Assembly: GCF_003144245.1 (NCBI RefSeq)
Contig: NW_020289975.1
Span: 1,073,496-1,137,495, forward strand
Reading direction: 5' to 3'
Source of the DNA: Jaminaea rosea
Lineage: Eukaryota > Basidiomycota > Exobasidiomycetes > Microstromatales
Length of the DNA stretch: 64,000 nt
Part shown: piece by piece, positions 9,237 to 18,377 of the stretch
Numbering within the stretch: the stretch's first letter is position 1
Layout: each line of letters starts with the position of its first letter
Notes under the pieces: model-generated
Told to the model about the DNA's origin: nothing
Database searches by the model: none
What the model saw: only the letters and a program-made list of their open reading frames with translations
Position numbers and translations under genes: made by a program

Positions 9237-12014
9237 ATGCCGCCATCGTCGGCAACACGCGCCTTTGCGCCAGAGATGGCATCTCAGGAGGCTCGACTGG
9301 CCACCTTTACCACTACATCGTCATCGAGCCGATCACGGCAGACAGGAGGAGCAGGAGGATGGCCACACTCGACTGCCTCGTCATCGAAACACCCTCTGCC
9401 TTCTCAACTCGCGTCGCTGGGCCTCTACTACTCTCCGAGTGGCACAGAGAACGATCGCGTTGTATCGTACATCGACGGCCTCGCCCTATCCAACTTCAAA
9501 GCAGGCGACGACGCCGAGGATCGCCTCGCTTCCGAGCAGCCAGACAATGCTTGGGCTCTCATCTGGTCCAGCAAGCGTGCCGGCCAGCCGTCCAAGTCCT
9601 CGGAAGGCCAGTATCTGTACAAAGATGAAGATCTCCTGCCCAATGGCCACGTGATGATCGCTGCCCGGCGTCGTACCTTCGCCGACCTGTGGCCGCATGA
9701 CACCAAGAAGGCGTGGAAGCCGACGGCGCAAAAGCTGGCACAGGCTGGCTTTCACTTTGAGCCCACGGAAGACGATGCGGATAACGCCAGCTGTATATAC
9801 TGCTCGAGAACATTGGGTGGATGGGAAAAGGGCGACGACCCTGTGCATGAGCATATGCGCAAGAAGCCAGAGTGCCCCTTTTTCAATTGCGTGCTTGGAA
9901 ACGAGGAGGAGGAGGCTGCTGTCGAGGCAACCAAAGCAGAGGTCAAGCCAGCAAGAACGAGAAATGCGAGGTCCGTGTCTAGATCCAAGGCGGTCGACAG
10001 CGAGGCAGACGGCAGCGATGAAGATGAGCAGGAGGACGCTCCAACAACTCGTCATGCTCGCTCTCGCAAAGTGCAGCCTTCCAAGCAGGAGAGTGACGAT
10101 GGAGACAGTGACGAGGACAATGTTGAAGACGTCGCGAAGCCTGCGACCAGCAGATCAGCTCGCAACACTGTCAAAAAGAGCTCGTCGACGACATCAAAGA
10201 GTGCAAACGCCAACAGCCTAGCTGCCACCAAGCCGAGTCGCCACGCTCGCACCGAGTCGGCCTCCTCAGCAACGACAACGGCGACGACGCGCTCAACGAG
10301 GGGTACGCGCAAAGCAGCCCAAGCGGCGAGCGAGAGTGAGGCTGAGGCCGTGCAGGCAGAAGCGGCCAGCCAGGCGGAAGAAGAGAGCGAGACGGAGAAA
10401 CCCAAGCGAAGAGGAGGAAAGGCTGCCGCGACGAGGGGCAAGACGACTCGTAGCACTAGCGGGAGCAGGAAGGGCAAGGGGAAGGAAAAGCAGTCCGAGA
10501 CCGAAGAGATGCTCGAATCAGCGGCGCAGGAGGATTGTGAGAAGGACGTAGAGGAGGAGGAGAATGGCGAAACGACTACCACGGCCAAAGACACACATTC
10601 AACTCGCACGTCAGCCAACAAGCGCTCGGCAAAGTCAAAGACATCAGGCAGAGCGACGCGTTTAGCAAGGACGACATCGTCTGTCGCCAATTCAGAGTCA
10701 GAAGCAGCAGCAGAGGAGCTAGATGGTCAAGACGCAACAGTCATCGTTGCGGCAATGCCTGCTGCAGAGGAAGAAAAAGAAGAAGACGAGGAGGCGCGCG
10801 AAGAGGAGAAGGCGACAAAGGAAGACGACGAGACGGCCAAACACCCCGGTGCCGGCGCTCGCAATCGCAGCCGCATTGCTTCCTCCAGCCAGGCCAACAG
10901 CAAGTCTGTGCCTACGGCCCAAGAAGACGAAGAGGGAGAAAACGAGGAGGCAGCCAAGCCCGTTCGTCGTGGTGGTCGCAAGCCCAAGGGCACCAAGGAA
11001 GTGGAGGTGGCGGCAGCTTCTGTGACTGCGGTGCCAACGGAGGCCGACGTGGTGCAGGAAGAGCCTCTGCCTGCTAAGCGACCCACCCGCTCACGAGCAG
11101 CAAGCGCCGCCATAACCACGAAGAGGGCTGCCGAGCTGGCCGACCAGCCTAAGACGAGAAGCGCGTCCGGCTCATCGACCAAGAAGGAGAGTGAGGAAGA
11201 GGTCAAACAGCTCGTTGCATCGACTTCAGCCTCTGCGTCGCCACCATTAGAGGAGGGCAATGCCCAGCAAAAAGCCCCTCAAGCACACATCACCACATCC
11301 CCGCTAGTGGAGCATCAACAAGCCGCCCTATGCCTCGGAACTGCCCCCTCTCTTGCGCCCGTTCCTTCCTCTCCAAGACAACCCGACAGTTCAGCGAAGC
11401 GCATCCTTTCCCCACTGCCATCGAAGCAGCGCGCACCGAGTGGGCAGAAGGCTGCTGCTACTTCACGTGCTGTTTCTAGGAGTCGGACGGACGGAAAGGG
11501 GAAGAAGCAGGCGGAGAAGATGGTCACGGAGGAGGAAGAGGTCGAGCAGGAGAACCAGGCGCCATCAGAGTCGACGAAGGAAGGGCGAAACGTTGACGTG
11601 GCAATGGCCATCGAAGAAGGGGGACAGCAGGAAGCGCTCCCTTCGTCCACCTCAGCACCGACAGCAAAGGCCATATTCGCCCCCTCCGCAGGTTCCTCAT
11701 CATCAGCACCTCTCGCACCCTCCCCCCCACCCCCGGCAACCGCACCTCTCCCGTTGCCCCCACCATCTCCAGTCAAACCCAGCTTTCAGTCTCAACCGCA
11801 CATCCCTGCTCTCCCCGCCCTGTCTTCGCTGTCCGATCTCCAATCAGCACAAGACATGACCGTCCAGACGTACTTGGAGCTGCAGATCTCGGCAGCCCTT
11901 GAGGAGATGAGGGTGAAAGGGGAGGTGAGGCTGAAAGGATTGGAAGAGAGAATGAGGGTGACGAGAGGAGAGGTGGAGCGAGTGCTGAGAGGTCAGCTCG
12001 AGGGGGAGGCGTGA
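9237..12014 (+). CDS. BIR1: Bir1/survivin-like chromosomal passenger protein
   Basis: The ORF could begin at 9108, but I prefer the ATG at 9237 (925 residues) because the extra 43 residues do not look protein-like. Residues 18-120 form a first, degenerate BIR (RLATF, HPLPSQLASLGLYYSPSG, GDDAEDRL). The second BIR follows: RRRTFADLWP, AQAGFHFEPT, and zinc ligands CIYC, HEH and C in the order C-x2-C-x16-H-x6-C. A long acidic/basic disordered region with repeated Thr-Arg-rich segments comes next, and the last 55 residues form a helix (MTVQTYLELQISAALEEMR) like the C-terminal segment of fungal Bir1 proteins. Bir1/survivin targets Aurora kinase and INCENP to centromeres. It is one exon and shares a 215 bp promoter region with SUS1. 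Confidence 0.88.
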   Translation: MPPSSATRAFAPEMASQEARLATFTTTSSSSRSRQTGGAGGWPHSTASSSKHPLPSQLASLGLYYSPSGTENDRVVSYIDGLALSNFKAGDDAEDRLASEQPDNAWALIWSSKRAGQPSKSSEGQYLYKDEDLLPNGHVMIAARRRTFADLWPHDTKKAWKPTAQKLAQAGFHFEPTEDDADNASCIYCSRTLGGWEKGDDPVHEHMRKKPECPFFNCVLGNEEEEAAVEATKAEVKPARTRNARSVSRSKAVDSEADGSDEDEQEDAPTTRHARSRKVQPSKQESDDGDSDEDNVEDVAKPATSRSARNTVKKSSSTTSKSANANSLAATKPSRHARTESASSATTTATTRSTRGTRKAAQAASESEAEAVQAEAASQAEEESETEKPKRRGGKAAATRGKTTRSTSGSRKGKGKEKQSETEEMLESAAQEDCEKDVEEEENGETTTTAKDTHSTRTSANKRSAKSKTSGRATRLARTTSSVANSESEAAAEELDGQDATVIVAAMPAAEEEKEEDEEAREEEKATKEDDETAKHPGAGARNRSRIASSSQANSKSVPTAQEDEEGENEEAAKPVRRGGRKPKGTKEVEVAAASVTAVPTEADVVQEEPLPAKRPTRSRAASAAITTKRAAELADQPKTRSASGSSTKKESEEEVKQLVASTSASASPPLEEGNAQQKAPQAHITTSPLVEHQQAALCLGTAPSLAPVPSSPRQPDSSAKRILSPLPSKQRAPSGQKAAATSRAVSRSRTDGKGKKQAEKMVTEEEEVEQENQAPSESTKEGRNVDVAMAIEEGGQQEALPSSTSAPTAKAIFAPSAGSSSSAPLAPSPPPPATAPLPLPPPSPVKPSFQSQPHIPALPALSSLSDLQSAQDMTVQTYLELQISAALEEMRVKGEVRLKGLEERMRVTRGEVERVLRGQLEGEA

Positions 12015-12238
12015 GGCGCGGAGTGGTGTCTAGTCGTGGTATCTCTGATTCGGCCTCTGCTTTAGTTGCTCATCCTTGCTGGCCTGTAGCCGACGTGTAT
12101 CCCTTACTGCTAAATACGATTGATGTCTTGCTCCTTTCGCAACGCGACGGGAATGGCATTGCATAGGGATGAACAGCTGTCAGGTCCATAGCTCGCAGTG
12201 GCAGTGTGGCTGCCACGATGGGGGCGTCGCCATCGAGC

Positions 12239-13614
12239 TCATCTTCGCCCGCCTCTACGCGCACCACCGCCGCTGCCGAGCCCCGATCTGGAGAGTGCCG
12301 CCCTCGATGGCGGTGGACGCCCGGTCAGTGTTGCACGCCCGCCGCCAGATGGTCCAGAGGAGGCGGCGGCCGAACTACGGGCCGGTCGTGCCGCACTTGC
12401 GCTCGCCGTTGTGGCTGCTGCTGACGGCGCCGTCGTCGGAGCGATGCTTCCTTCCTCCTCTTCCTCCTCTTGCACAGCTGCGGCACTCTCAACCTGTCCC
12501 TGCACCCTTCTCCTCTTAGTCGCAGGCGGGGTAGACGGAATAGCTCCTTCCTCTCCTTCGTCGTCCAGGCCGAGCGCATCCGACGAGGTGAGAGGGGACG
12601 AGTTGGCGGGGATGGCCGCGCTGGCGGCAACACGTCTTTTAGACGCATTGCTCTGCTGCACTGGTGGAGAGGAGAGGCCCGAGGTCGAGTCGGCGGATGA
12701 GGAAGGACGGAAGGGACGAGCGGTTGGATTAAGGGTGGCGAGGCGGGAGCGCGATGATGACGATGATGGGTCGCGGAGGTCTGATGAGGCCCCTGCGCTG
12801 CTTTCCTCGTCACCATCCGCGGCTACATTCGTTGCAGAGGAAGATGTTGCTGCTGCTGCTGCTGGCGGAACCATGCCTGTACCTGGCTTCCAGCCTACAA
12901 TCTCTCGAATCTCTCTGGAGAGAGTAAGCATCGTCTCAAGCTTGGCATGTAACGTGCTGAGGGTGCATGTGTGCGGGGATGCAGCAGCAGCGGCAGCAGC
13001 GTCTGTTTCTGCTGTCGGTGCCTGGTAAAGGAAAGAAGCCGTCATGTGGGATAGAAGAGTGGAGAGGGAATCCTCAATTTCTGCCGTCCCCTGCGGCTTG
13101 AACCAAGCTTCAATCCCCTCGACGACTCTGCCAAATTCGACCTTCTCCCTTCTTCTTCTCCTGACCCCCTGCAATTCTCTTTTGAGTCCCTCGATCCTTT
13201 GCTTGCACAGCTGCTCCTCGTGCTGCACCTCTTTGAGCTGAATTGCGTAGGCCTCGAGCTGAGCGGAGGAGGTGCAAGTCGAGGCGAGGTGGGTTCGGTG
13301 CATTTGCGCTAGGTATCCTTGAGCCTCGCAGAGGAGAGGGAATGGCAGAGAGGATGGCGAAGAGGGAAGTCTGTCATCTTGGAATTGTTCAAGCGATGAT
13401 GAGGCTGTGAGGATGGATGCTATGCGGTTGCGGAGGCCGTTCAGCGGGCGATGTGCGAGAGAGTGCGAGAGGCGTGACCGCAGGACGGTATCTGGATGCA
13501 AAGGGGCAAGAGTGTTGAGCATATAAAATCGTCTACGTGAAAGCGTCCTGTGACCGCCTACTCACCCTGCTCAGCCGCATCGAGTGGGCGCACGGGCGCA
13601 GCTGCCCTTGCCAT
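12239..13614 (-). CDS. THO complex subunit 7 (Tho7/Mft1-type)
   Basis: Exon 1 is 13614-13566 and exon 2 is 13491-12239 (49+1253 nt, 433 residues); the 74 nt intron has a GTGAGT donor and a CTCAAC branch-like site. Using the splice gives MARAAAPVRPLDAAEQDTVLR instead of the unspliced start at 13522. The Tho7-type region comprises DTVLRSRL and a coiled coil with EVQHEEQLCKQRIEGLKREL and RRRREKVEFGRVV, matching the THOC7 pattern of an EYDALAKVI-like end. THO couples transcription elongation to mRNA export. The C-terminal half is Ala/Ser-rich, disordered and ends in a GGGARRGGRR tail. Assignment rests on the coiled-coil pattern, so other coiled-coil families remain possible. Confidence 0.7.
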
Positions 13615-13898
13615 TGCCAATATCAAAATGGGAGTTGAGGATGAGCAACCAACCAAAGGCGGACGAGCAACCAACCAAAGGCGGACAGACGACGGCCTCT
13701 TTGGCCTCCCCGTTCCGAAACGCGAGGGACCCAAAGGGGCGCGGAAGTGGGCACCAAGGCCCACGGCCTCGGTCAATGCTATCACAGACCACTCTTGACC
13801 TTTGATGTTACATCACATACCGTTCACAGATGCCTAGAGCCACTTCGCCCTCGTAAGCGCGTTTGCATTCTACTCGCCTTGGGGGCGACTAGTCAGCA
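13615..13898. repeat. Tandem 22-bp direct repeat in divergent promoter
   Basis: Two exact copies of a 22 bp unit (it begins gagcaaccaaccaaaggcgg) lie head to tail at 13643-13664 and 13665-13686, in the space between the starts of the THO7-like gene and the RGG-tailed gene. The rest of the 284 bp region shows no gene. The repeat sits about 30 bp upstream of the THO7 start codon and could be a regulatory site, or simply a chance duplication. Confidence 0.8.
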
Positions 13899-15662
13899 AT
13901 GTCCGCGTCATGCGCGTCGCAGACTCCTTCCAGCCCTGGCCTGTGGGACCAGCTCTCTCCTATCCCGCTCAGCTCCTTCCATACGCCAGGTAATAGTCAG
14001 GAGCAGCAACCCCGCCTCCAGGAAGAGCAGGAGGCATCGTCGCCTTCCCCTTCACCCGCAAACCCATTCGATGTCGGACTTCCGTGGACTCAAGGCCAGC
14101 ACTTTGCTACTCAGGTACAACGTCGCTTCTTTCTCGATGGGTTCAGGGTTCCAAGGATAGCCGGGCGCTTCAATGGAGTCAACGACGACGAGGAAGCCAT
14201 CTTCGTCGAAAGCTCTTCGATGGCGGCGACAAGGGCTGATAATGAGGGCTATCAGTCAAGCAGCAATAAGAGGAGACGTGCGAGTCCGGCTACGGCCGGC
14301 GTTGCTGCGCCAGAGGCATCGGCAACGCTCCAAGCGCATTTGAGCAGGCCACGACCACGGCATCGAGCTTTTGCGCGAGCTGTCGAGGGAGAGAATGAGG
14401 CATCTCGGCCGGATGCTGAGGAAGAAGAGCCGTCCGCCACTCAATTCTTCTCGAGGAAACGCATTGCGCGTACATGTCCCCCAGCTTCCAACGACGATGA
14501 ACATGAACAGCCTTTGCCATCGCCGCTGCCGAGGCGAAGCCAATCGACACCACAACGTAGTCCACCACAGCAAGCAGCAGGAAGAGGCGCACAATCCCCG
14601 CGAGGAATCAGATCACCACCAAGTCGATCCCCTGACGCCCACCAGCGCCAAGACTCTGCGTCTGAGCGTCAAGAGCAAGTATCCTCCACCCTCACCTCTA
14701 CGCTTCCAGCCACGAGTCGTTCCCTCTCCGTCCCTCTACCGCCGGCGCCGCCACTCGCTGTAGATTCAGAAGAAAGTCAAACACCACGACGCGGACTCGC
14801 TCCCCTTCTACACGAGCTGAGCTCCGAAAAGCAGGCAGGTTACTGGGCACAATTCAACGACGACGATGTTCGGGAGGCCGACGAGGTCAGCCGAGGCGAA
14901 TCCTATAATGCGCCACCTAGAAATCCAAGGACGCCAGCTGGTGGAGTAGGAATCTTGCTGAGGGCAGGAGGCGGACCAGGAGGAGGAGGAGCAAGAGGCT
15001 GGGCTTCGCGCGTACACAGCGAGTCGAGGTTGCTGCCTAATCGTCTCATTGCTGGGTGCCATCAGGAGGATGAAGATGAGGCAAGGGGAGCCCTGCTTCC
15101 GCATCCTGCTCCACTGGCACGACAGCTCAACGAAGACCACTTCGTCGCTGTAGGCAACGAAGAGTCGCCATCAAGACCGTGCGCGGCTGTTGCCCCGCCA
15201 GCTGGCGCCACGGTCGCCGTGCCTCTCCAGCGGGTCCGCTCCGCCCTAGACATCACGGCCGACATGCTCGAATCGCCTCTTGTCAATCGTCAAGATGACT
15301 CAAGAATAGCAGCTCCAATGGCCCCTCCCCGCGCACCCATCAGCGTAGTCACTCCGGCCCGTTCACGCAACCAGCACGGCATGGGACTGGCACGCAAGAC
15401 GTGGGACACGACCTGGCTTGCGGATGGGGCACGCGTTGTCAGAGGACGTGTGGTGAGAAGCGCGGGGAGCACGAATTCGGGGGCCTTTGGGGATGGAACC
15501 GCGAGGAAGAAGACGACGGGAAGAGGAGTTGGAGTTGCGCAAGGAGAGAACGGCTCGCCCTCGGTTGCGACGAGGCGGGGAGGTGCAAGGGGAGGAAGGG
15601 GAGGGAGGGGCAGAGGAACAGCACCGAGTGCACAAATGGGGAGGGGAGGGAGAGGACGATAG
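13899..15662 (+). CDS. Disordered protein with RGG-type C-terminus, function unknown
   Basis: This 587-residue single-exon ORF is mostly low-complexity and rich in S, P, R and E. A short, more ordered stretch near residues 48-95 (NPFDVGLPWTQGQHF, then RRFFLDGFRVPRIAGRFNGV) is the most likely conserved element. The C-terminus ends in GGARGGRGGRGRG and GRGGRGR, typical of RNA-binding RGG tails. I do not recognise a family. It is divergent from THO7 and convergent with the phosphatase gene, with 117 bp between their stops. Confidence 0.65.
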   Translation: MSASCASQTPSSPGLWDQLSPIPLSSFHTPGNSQEQQPRLQEEQEASSPSPSPANPFDVGLPWTQGQHFATQVQRRFFLDGFRVPRIAGRFNGVNDDEEAIFVESSSMAATRADNEGYQSSSNKRRRASPATAGVAAPEASATLQAHLSRPRPRHRAFARAVEGENEASRPDAEEEEPSATQFFSRKRIARTCPPASNDDEHEQPLPSPLPRRSQSTPQRSPPQQAAGRGAQSPRGIRSPPSRSPDAHQRQDSASERQEQVSSTLTSTLPATSRSLSVPLPPAPPLAVDSEESQTPRRGLAPLLHELSSEKQAGYWAQFNDDDVREADEVSRGESYNAPPRNPRTPAGGVGILLRAGGGPGGGGARGWASRVHSESRLLPNRLIAGCHQEDEDEARGALLPHPAPLARQLNEDHFVAVGNEESPSRPCAAVAPPAGATVAVPLQRVRSALDITADMLESPLVNRQDDSRIAAPMAPPRAPISVVTPARSRNQHGMGLARKTWDTTWLADGARVVRGRVVRSAGSTNSGAFGDGTARKKTTGRGVGVAQGENGSPSVATRRGGARGGRGGRGRGTAPSAQMGRGGRGR

Positions 15663-15779
15663 CGACACACATGTATTTCCATTATGACCTGTTTCCAACG
15701 ACGCTCCGTTCCCGCCAAAGCTATCGCTGTCCTCCTCGTCGAGGCGGGAGTCCGCCTGCCCGCCCACTCTCCCCAGCTC

Positions 15780-17405
15780 TCACGTGAAGCACTTCGCCCA
15801 CTCGTCACCACTCTTGACCCAGTCAAGCCCCCGAACGACAGCGTCAAGCGGGCAAAGCCCTGCCTCAATTCTCTTACGATCTTCGCTGGACGCGTTCTTT
15901 GCGGCAGGGCACCACGGCGCACTCTTTGCCTGCTGCACGGCCTCATTCGCCCTGACCCTCACATAGCGAGCGGGCTCCACATTCCCCCTTTGTGCTTTGC
16001 ACTCAACCCTCTCCCACACAAGTTTCCCCTGCAATGGAGCGATGCGACTGAACCTCCAAGCACGATTGCGTCCTTCTCTCGTATCCTGAGCATCAGCAGC
16101 GAGACTGAGGTTGCCCGGGCTGGAGAAGAGGCCGAAAGCAGCCGCAATGGGTGACGCATTGTTGTCGTGAGTGCCGTCGAAGTAGATTCGTGGGGCGTTG
16201 CCGTCTTTGCCTGCGGGAGTGCTGGGAAAAGTTGATTCGCTCCCGTCAAGCGTCGTGTTGATAGCAGAGGGCGTATCAATCACCGGCCTGCCGCCCGTCA
16301 AGCGGGCGAGGAGCTCCCTCAAGTACCCAGTGGCGATCCCCCGATGGTACGGGTCACCGTATCCCGAGCCATAGTATTTGCCCGCATCGACTGCGTATCC
16401 GTACAGGGGCCACTCGTCGTCCCGCAGCACTGAGCAGTACGGCGAGACGTCCAAGTCAAGCTGGCCCGACTCGGTGACGTTTGCACGGGCCAACGTCTCA
16501 AAGGGGCAGAGGGCGCCGAGGCTCGTGATGTCTGATGTGGTCAGATTGATGCTGGCTCCGGCCTTGTTGAAGGCCTTCTCGAGGCGGGAACCAATGCGAG
16601 GCATCAGCGTCGACGCTCCGTAAGCGGCAATGGCATCGTCCTCTCCATTGAGATCTTCGTCATTTCGGCAGGTCGAGACATCCAGCGTGTTGTTCTGCCC
16701 CGAAGCCTCTGAGATGACCACATTTGGTTGCGGGCCACCAGCGACGGCGTTGCGAGTGGTAGCGCCGTCGGTTAGCGGGAGTGAAGGGAAAGGCTGCCCT
16801 GAGAAGCCCAGAGCCCAGTACTTTGCGGTGACGATGACGCGGTCCGACTCTTCTGTTCCCGTCGTACGGACAAAGGCGCTGCTTGATTCAGCGAGATCGG
16901 GGTAGTGTTGCGCGGTGAATCGGCCAGAGAGGTAGGACTGCAGTGCTCCGTAGGGCACGAGGTCTGCGGTCGAGGTGAGCAAGGGCAGCTCCTCTGCAGC
17001 AAGGAAGCGTAGCTCTTTTGGTAGCTTCTTGGCGTCTACTCCTGAGGCGGAGAGGCTTGCCTTGATCTTTGCGAGGGTAGCTTTGGCCGACTTGAGGGAG
17101 CCGTTGGTCATGTAGCGCGCCCCATGTCGTTCCAGTGAGTTGACGAGGGTGACGGCGCAGCCCGAGGGCAAGGAGTCGGGAAGGGATGACTGAACAGTGT
17201 AACGAGCCGAGTATTGGCCTTGAACCTGAAACTTGGGGTTGTGCAGCGAGGCATCGAGGTAGTCATTGCCGTCATTGAGGAGGTGAGCGAAGCTTGGAGG
17301 GCTCGTCGATCTGCGCGTCATCTCGAGGGGAATCTGAGCTGCGCCAGAAACGGCGGCGCTGATAGCCAAGGAGCCGCCCGCAATGGCGAGCAGTGTGAGC
17401 TTCAT
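15780..17405 (-). CDS. Secreted histidine acid phosphatase (phytase family)
   Basis: I start the protein at the ATG at 17405 (541 residues) because it gives a clean signal peptide (MKLTLLAIAGGSLAISAAVS); the frame is open further upstream to 17633. The histidine phosphatase motif RHGAR is at 93-97, inside VTLVNSLERHGARYM, and the catalytic HD pair is in FDGTHDNNASP in the C-terminal third. Several cysteines and N-glycosylation sequons fit a secreted glycoprotein. The branch contains 3-phytases and multiple inositol polyphosphate phosphatases, which release phosphate from phytate and other esters outside the cell. The substrate cannot be fixed from sequence. Confidence 0.88.
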   Translation of the reverse strand: MKLTLLAIAGGSLAISAAVSGAAQIPLEMTRRSTSPPSFAHLLNDGNDYLDASLHNPKFQVQGQYSARYTVQSSLPDSLPSGCAVTLVNSLERHGARYMTNGSLKSAKATLAKIKASLSASGVDAKKLPKELRFLAAEELPLLTSTADLVPYGALQSYLSGRFTAQHYPDLAESSSAFVRTTGTEESDRVIVTAKYWALGFSGQPFPSLPLTDGATTRNAVAGGPQPNVVISEASGQNNTLDVSTCRNDEDLNGEDDAIAAYGASTLMPRIGSRLEKAFNKAGASINLTTSDITSLGALCPFETLARANVTESGQLDLDVSPYCSVLRDDEWPLYGYAVDAGKYYGSGYGDPYHRGIATGYLRELLARLTGGRPVIDTPSAINTTLDGSESTFPSTPAGKDGNAPRIYFDGTHDNNASPIAAAFGLFSSPGNLSLAADAQDTREGRNRAWRFSRIAPLQGKLVWERVECKAQRGNVEPARYVRVRANEAVQQAKSAPWCPAAKNASSEDRKRIEAGLCPLDAVVRGLDWVKSGDEWAKCFT

Positions 17406-18377
17406 GATGGAGGTAGATGTTTGGAAGGAAGGACTGCAGTGCCTGACCGTCTTCTGTTCGCCATTTTTGAAGCGAAACCGAGCCTCTTCATCGAGACGAG
17501 GAAAAAAGGAACAAGTGGATCGGAGGGAAAGGGAACGTGATGCTCTCTGCACGGGCGTCGTCTCTGCATGATCTGCCTGCAGCTTGCAGCGTCTCCGATC
17601 TCGCGCTAGACGACTCAACACCTTCGCGACCACGCCATCATTCCCAACGCCCCTCGTTCACTCCAATCCCAATACACGCTTTCAGACCGTCATCGAGCAG
17701 GCTCGAAGCCGACGAAGGTACTGGCGGCCGGCAGCGCTTGGAGTGCGCTTGTTTGCATCGGCTCACAGGGGTCAAACCCGATCTCTGCGAGTCGCTGAGC
17801 CTCGCCCTCGCCGTGCGCTCACACCGCTCGATACAGCCAGGGCGGCAAAGACGGTGCGCTGTACCCGCCGACGGTGTACCGCCTCCGGAGGGCAACGTCA
17901 ATTGCTTGCCGCACGGTAATGGCGTCGCCCCTTTACCTATCCCCGACCAGCTGGAGATCTCGTCTTCGCAAGTGTCAAAGCAACGTCCCGCCCTCCTCCC
18001 ACTTCGCGCTCGCCCTGCTCTTGCGGCCAAGTGACAGCGGGGGAGCTTGCAGCCCTATGCCGCCGCCTCCGTCGTAGAGAGCTTGAGAGTGTGGTCACGA
18101 GGCCGCCGCCAACGACATAGCATGAGCACCGCTCGCATTGAAAAATCTGATCCCTACTTGAGCTCGCTGATGCCGTCGCCTCCGCCCGCTGCCGCCGTCG
18201 TCGCCGCCGTCGCCGCCGTCGCCTTCACTGCCCCGTGACAGACCTACCAAGACACCTTGAAGACTACGCTCCTTACCTTTCTTGATAAAACCCCGCAACA
18301 CAAGCAGCATCCTGGACACTCTCTTCAAGCCTTCATCATTGCTTCCTCTCCTCCTCTCATCGAGGGCACGACTCATC
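17406..18377. promoter_or_regulatory. Divergent promoter region phosphatase / multicopper oxidase
   Basis: About 970 bp separate the starts of two secreted-enzyme genes. A TATA-like gataaaa lies near 18283, about 95 bp before the oxidase ATG. ORFs on both strands here look like noise. A trinucleotide-like gccgccgtcgtcgccgccgtcgcc run lies near 18186-18220. Confidence 0.4.

Noticed and set aside
10052-10690. 212-residue minus-strand ORF within BIR1
   Set aside because: Antisense of the low-complexity BIR1 middle region; hydrophobic look comes from reversed acidic codons, not a real membrane protein.
12198-13028. 276-residue + strand ORF over the THO7 gene
   Set aside because: Antisense shadow of the Ala/Ser-rich half of THO7; no start context or domain.
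13492-13522. MLNTLAPLHP start for the THO7 gene
   Set aside because: These residues come from an intron; the spliced start at 13614 keeps the family N-terminus and the intron has normal size, donor and branch-like site.
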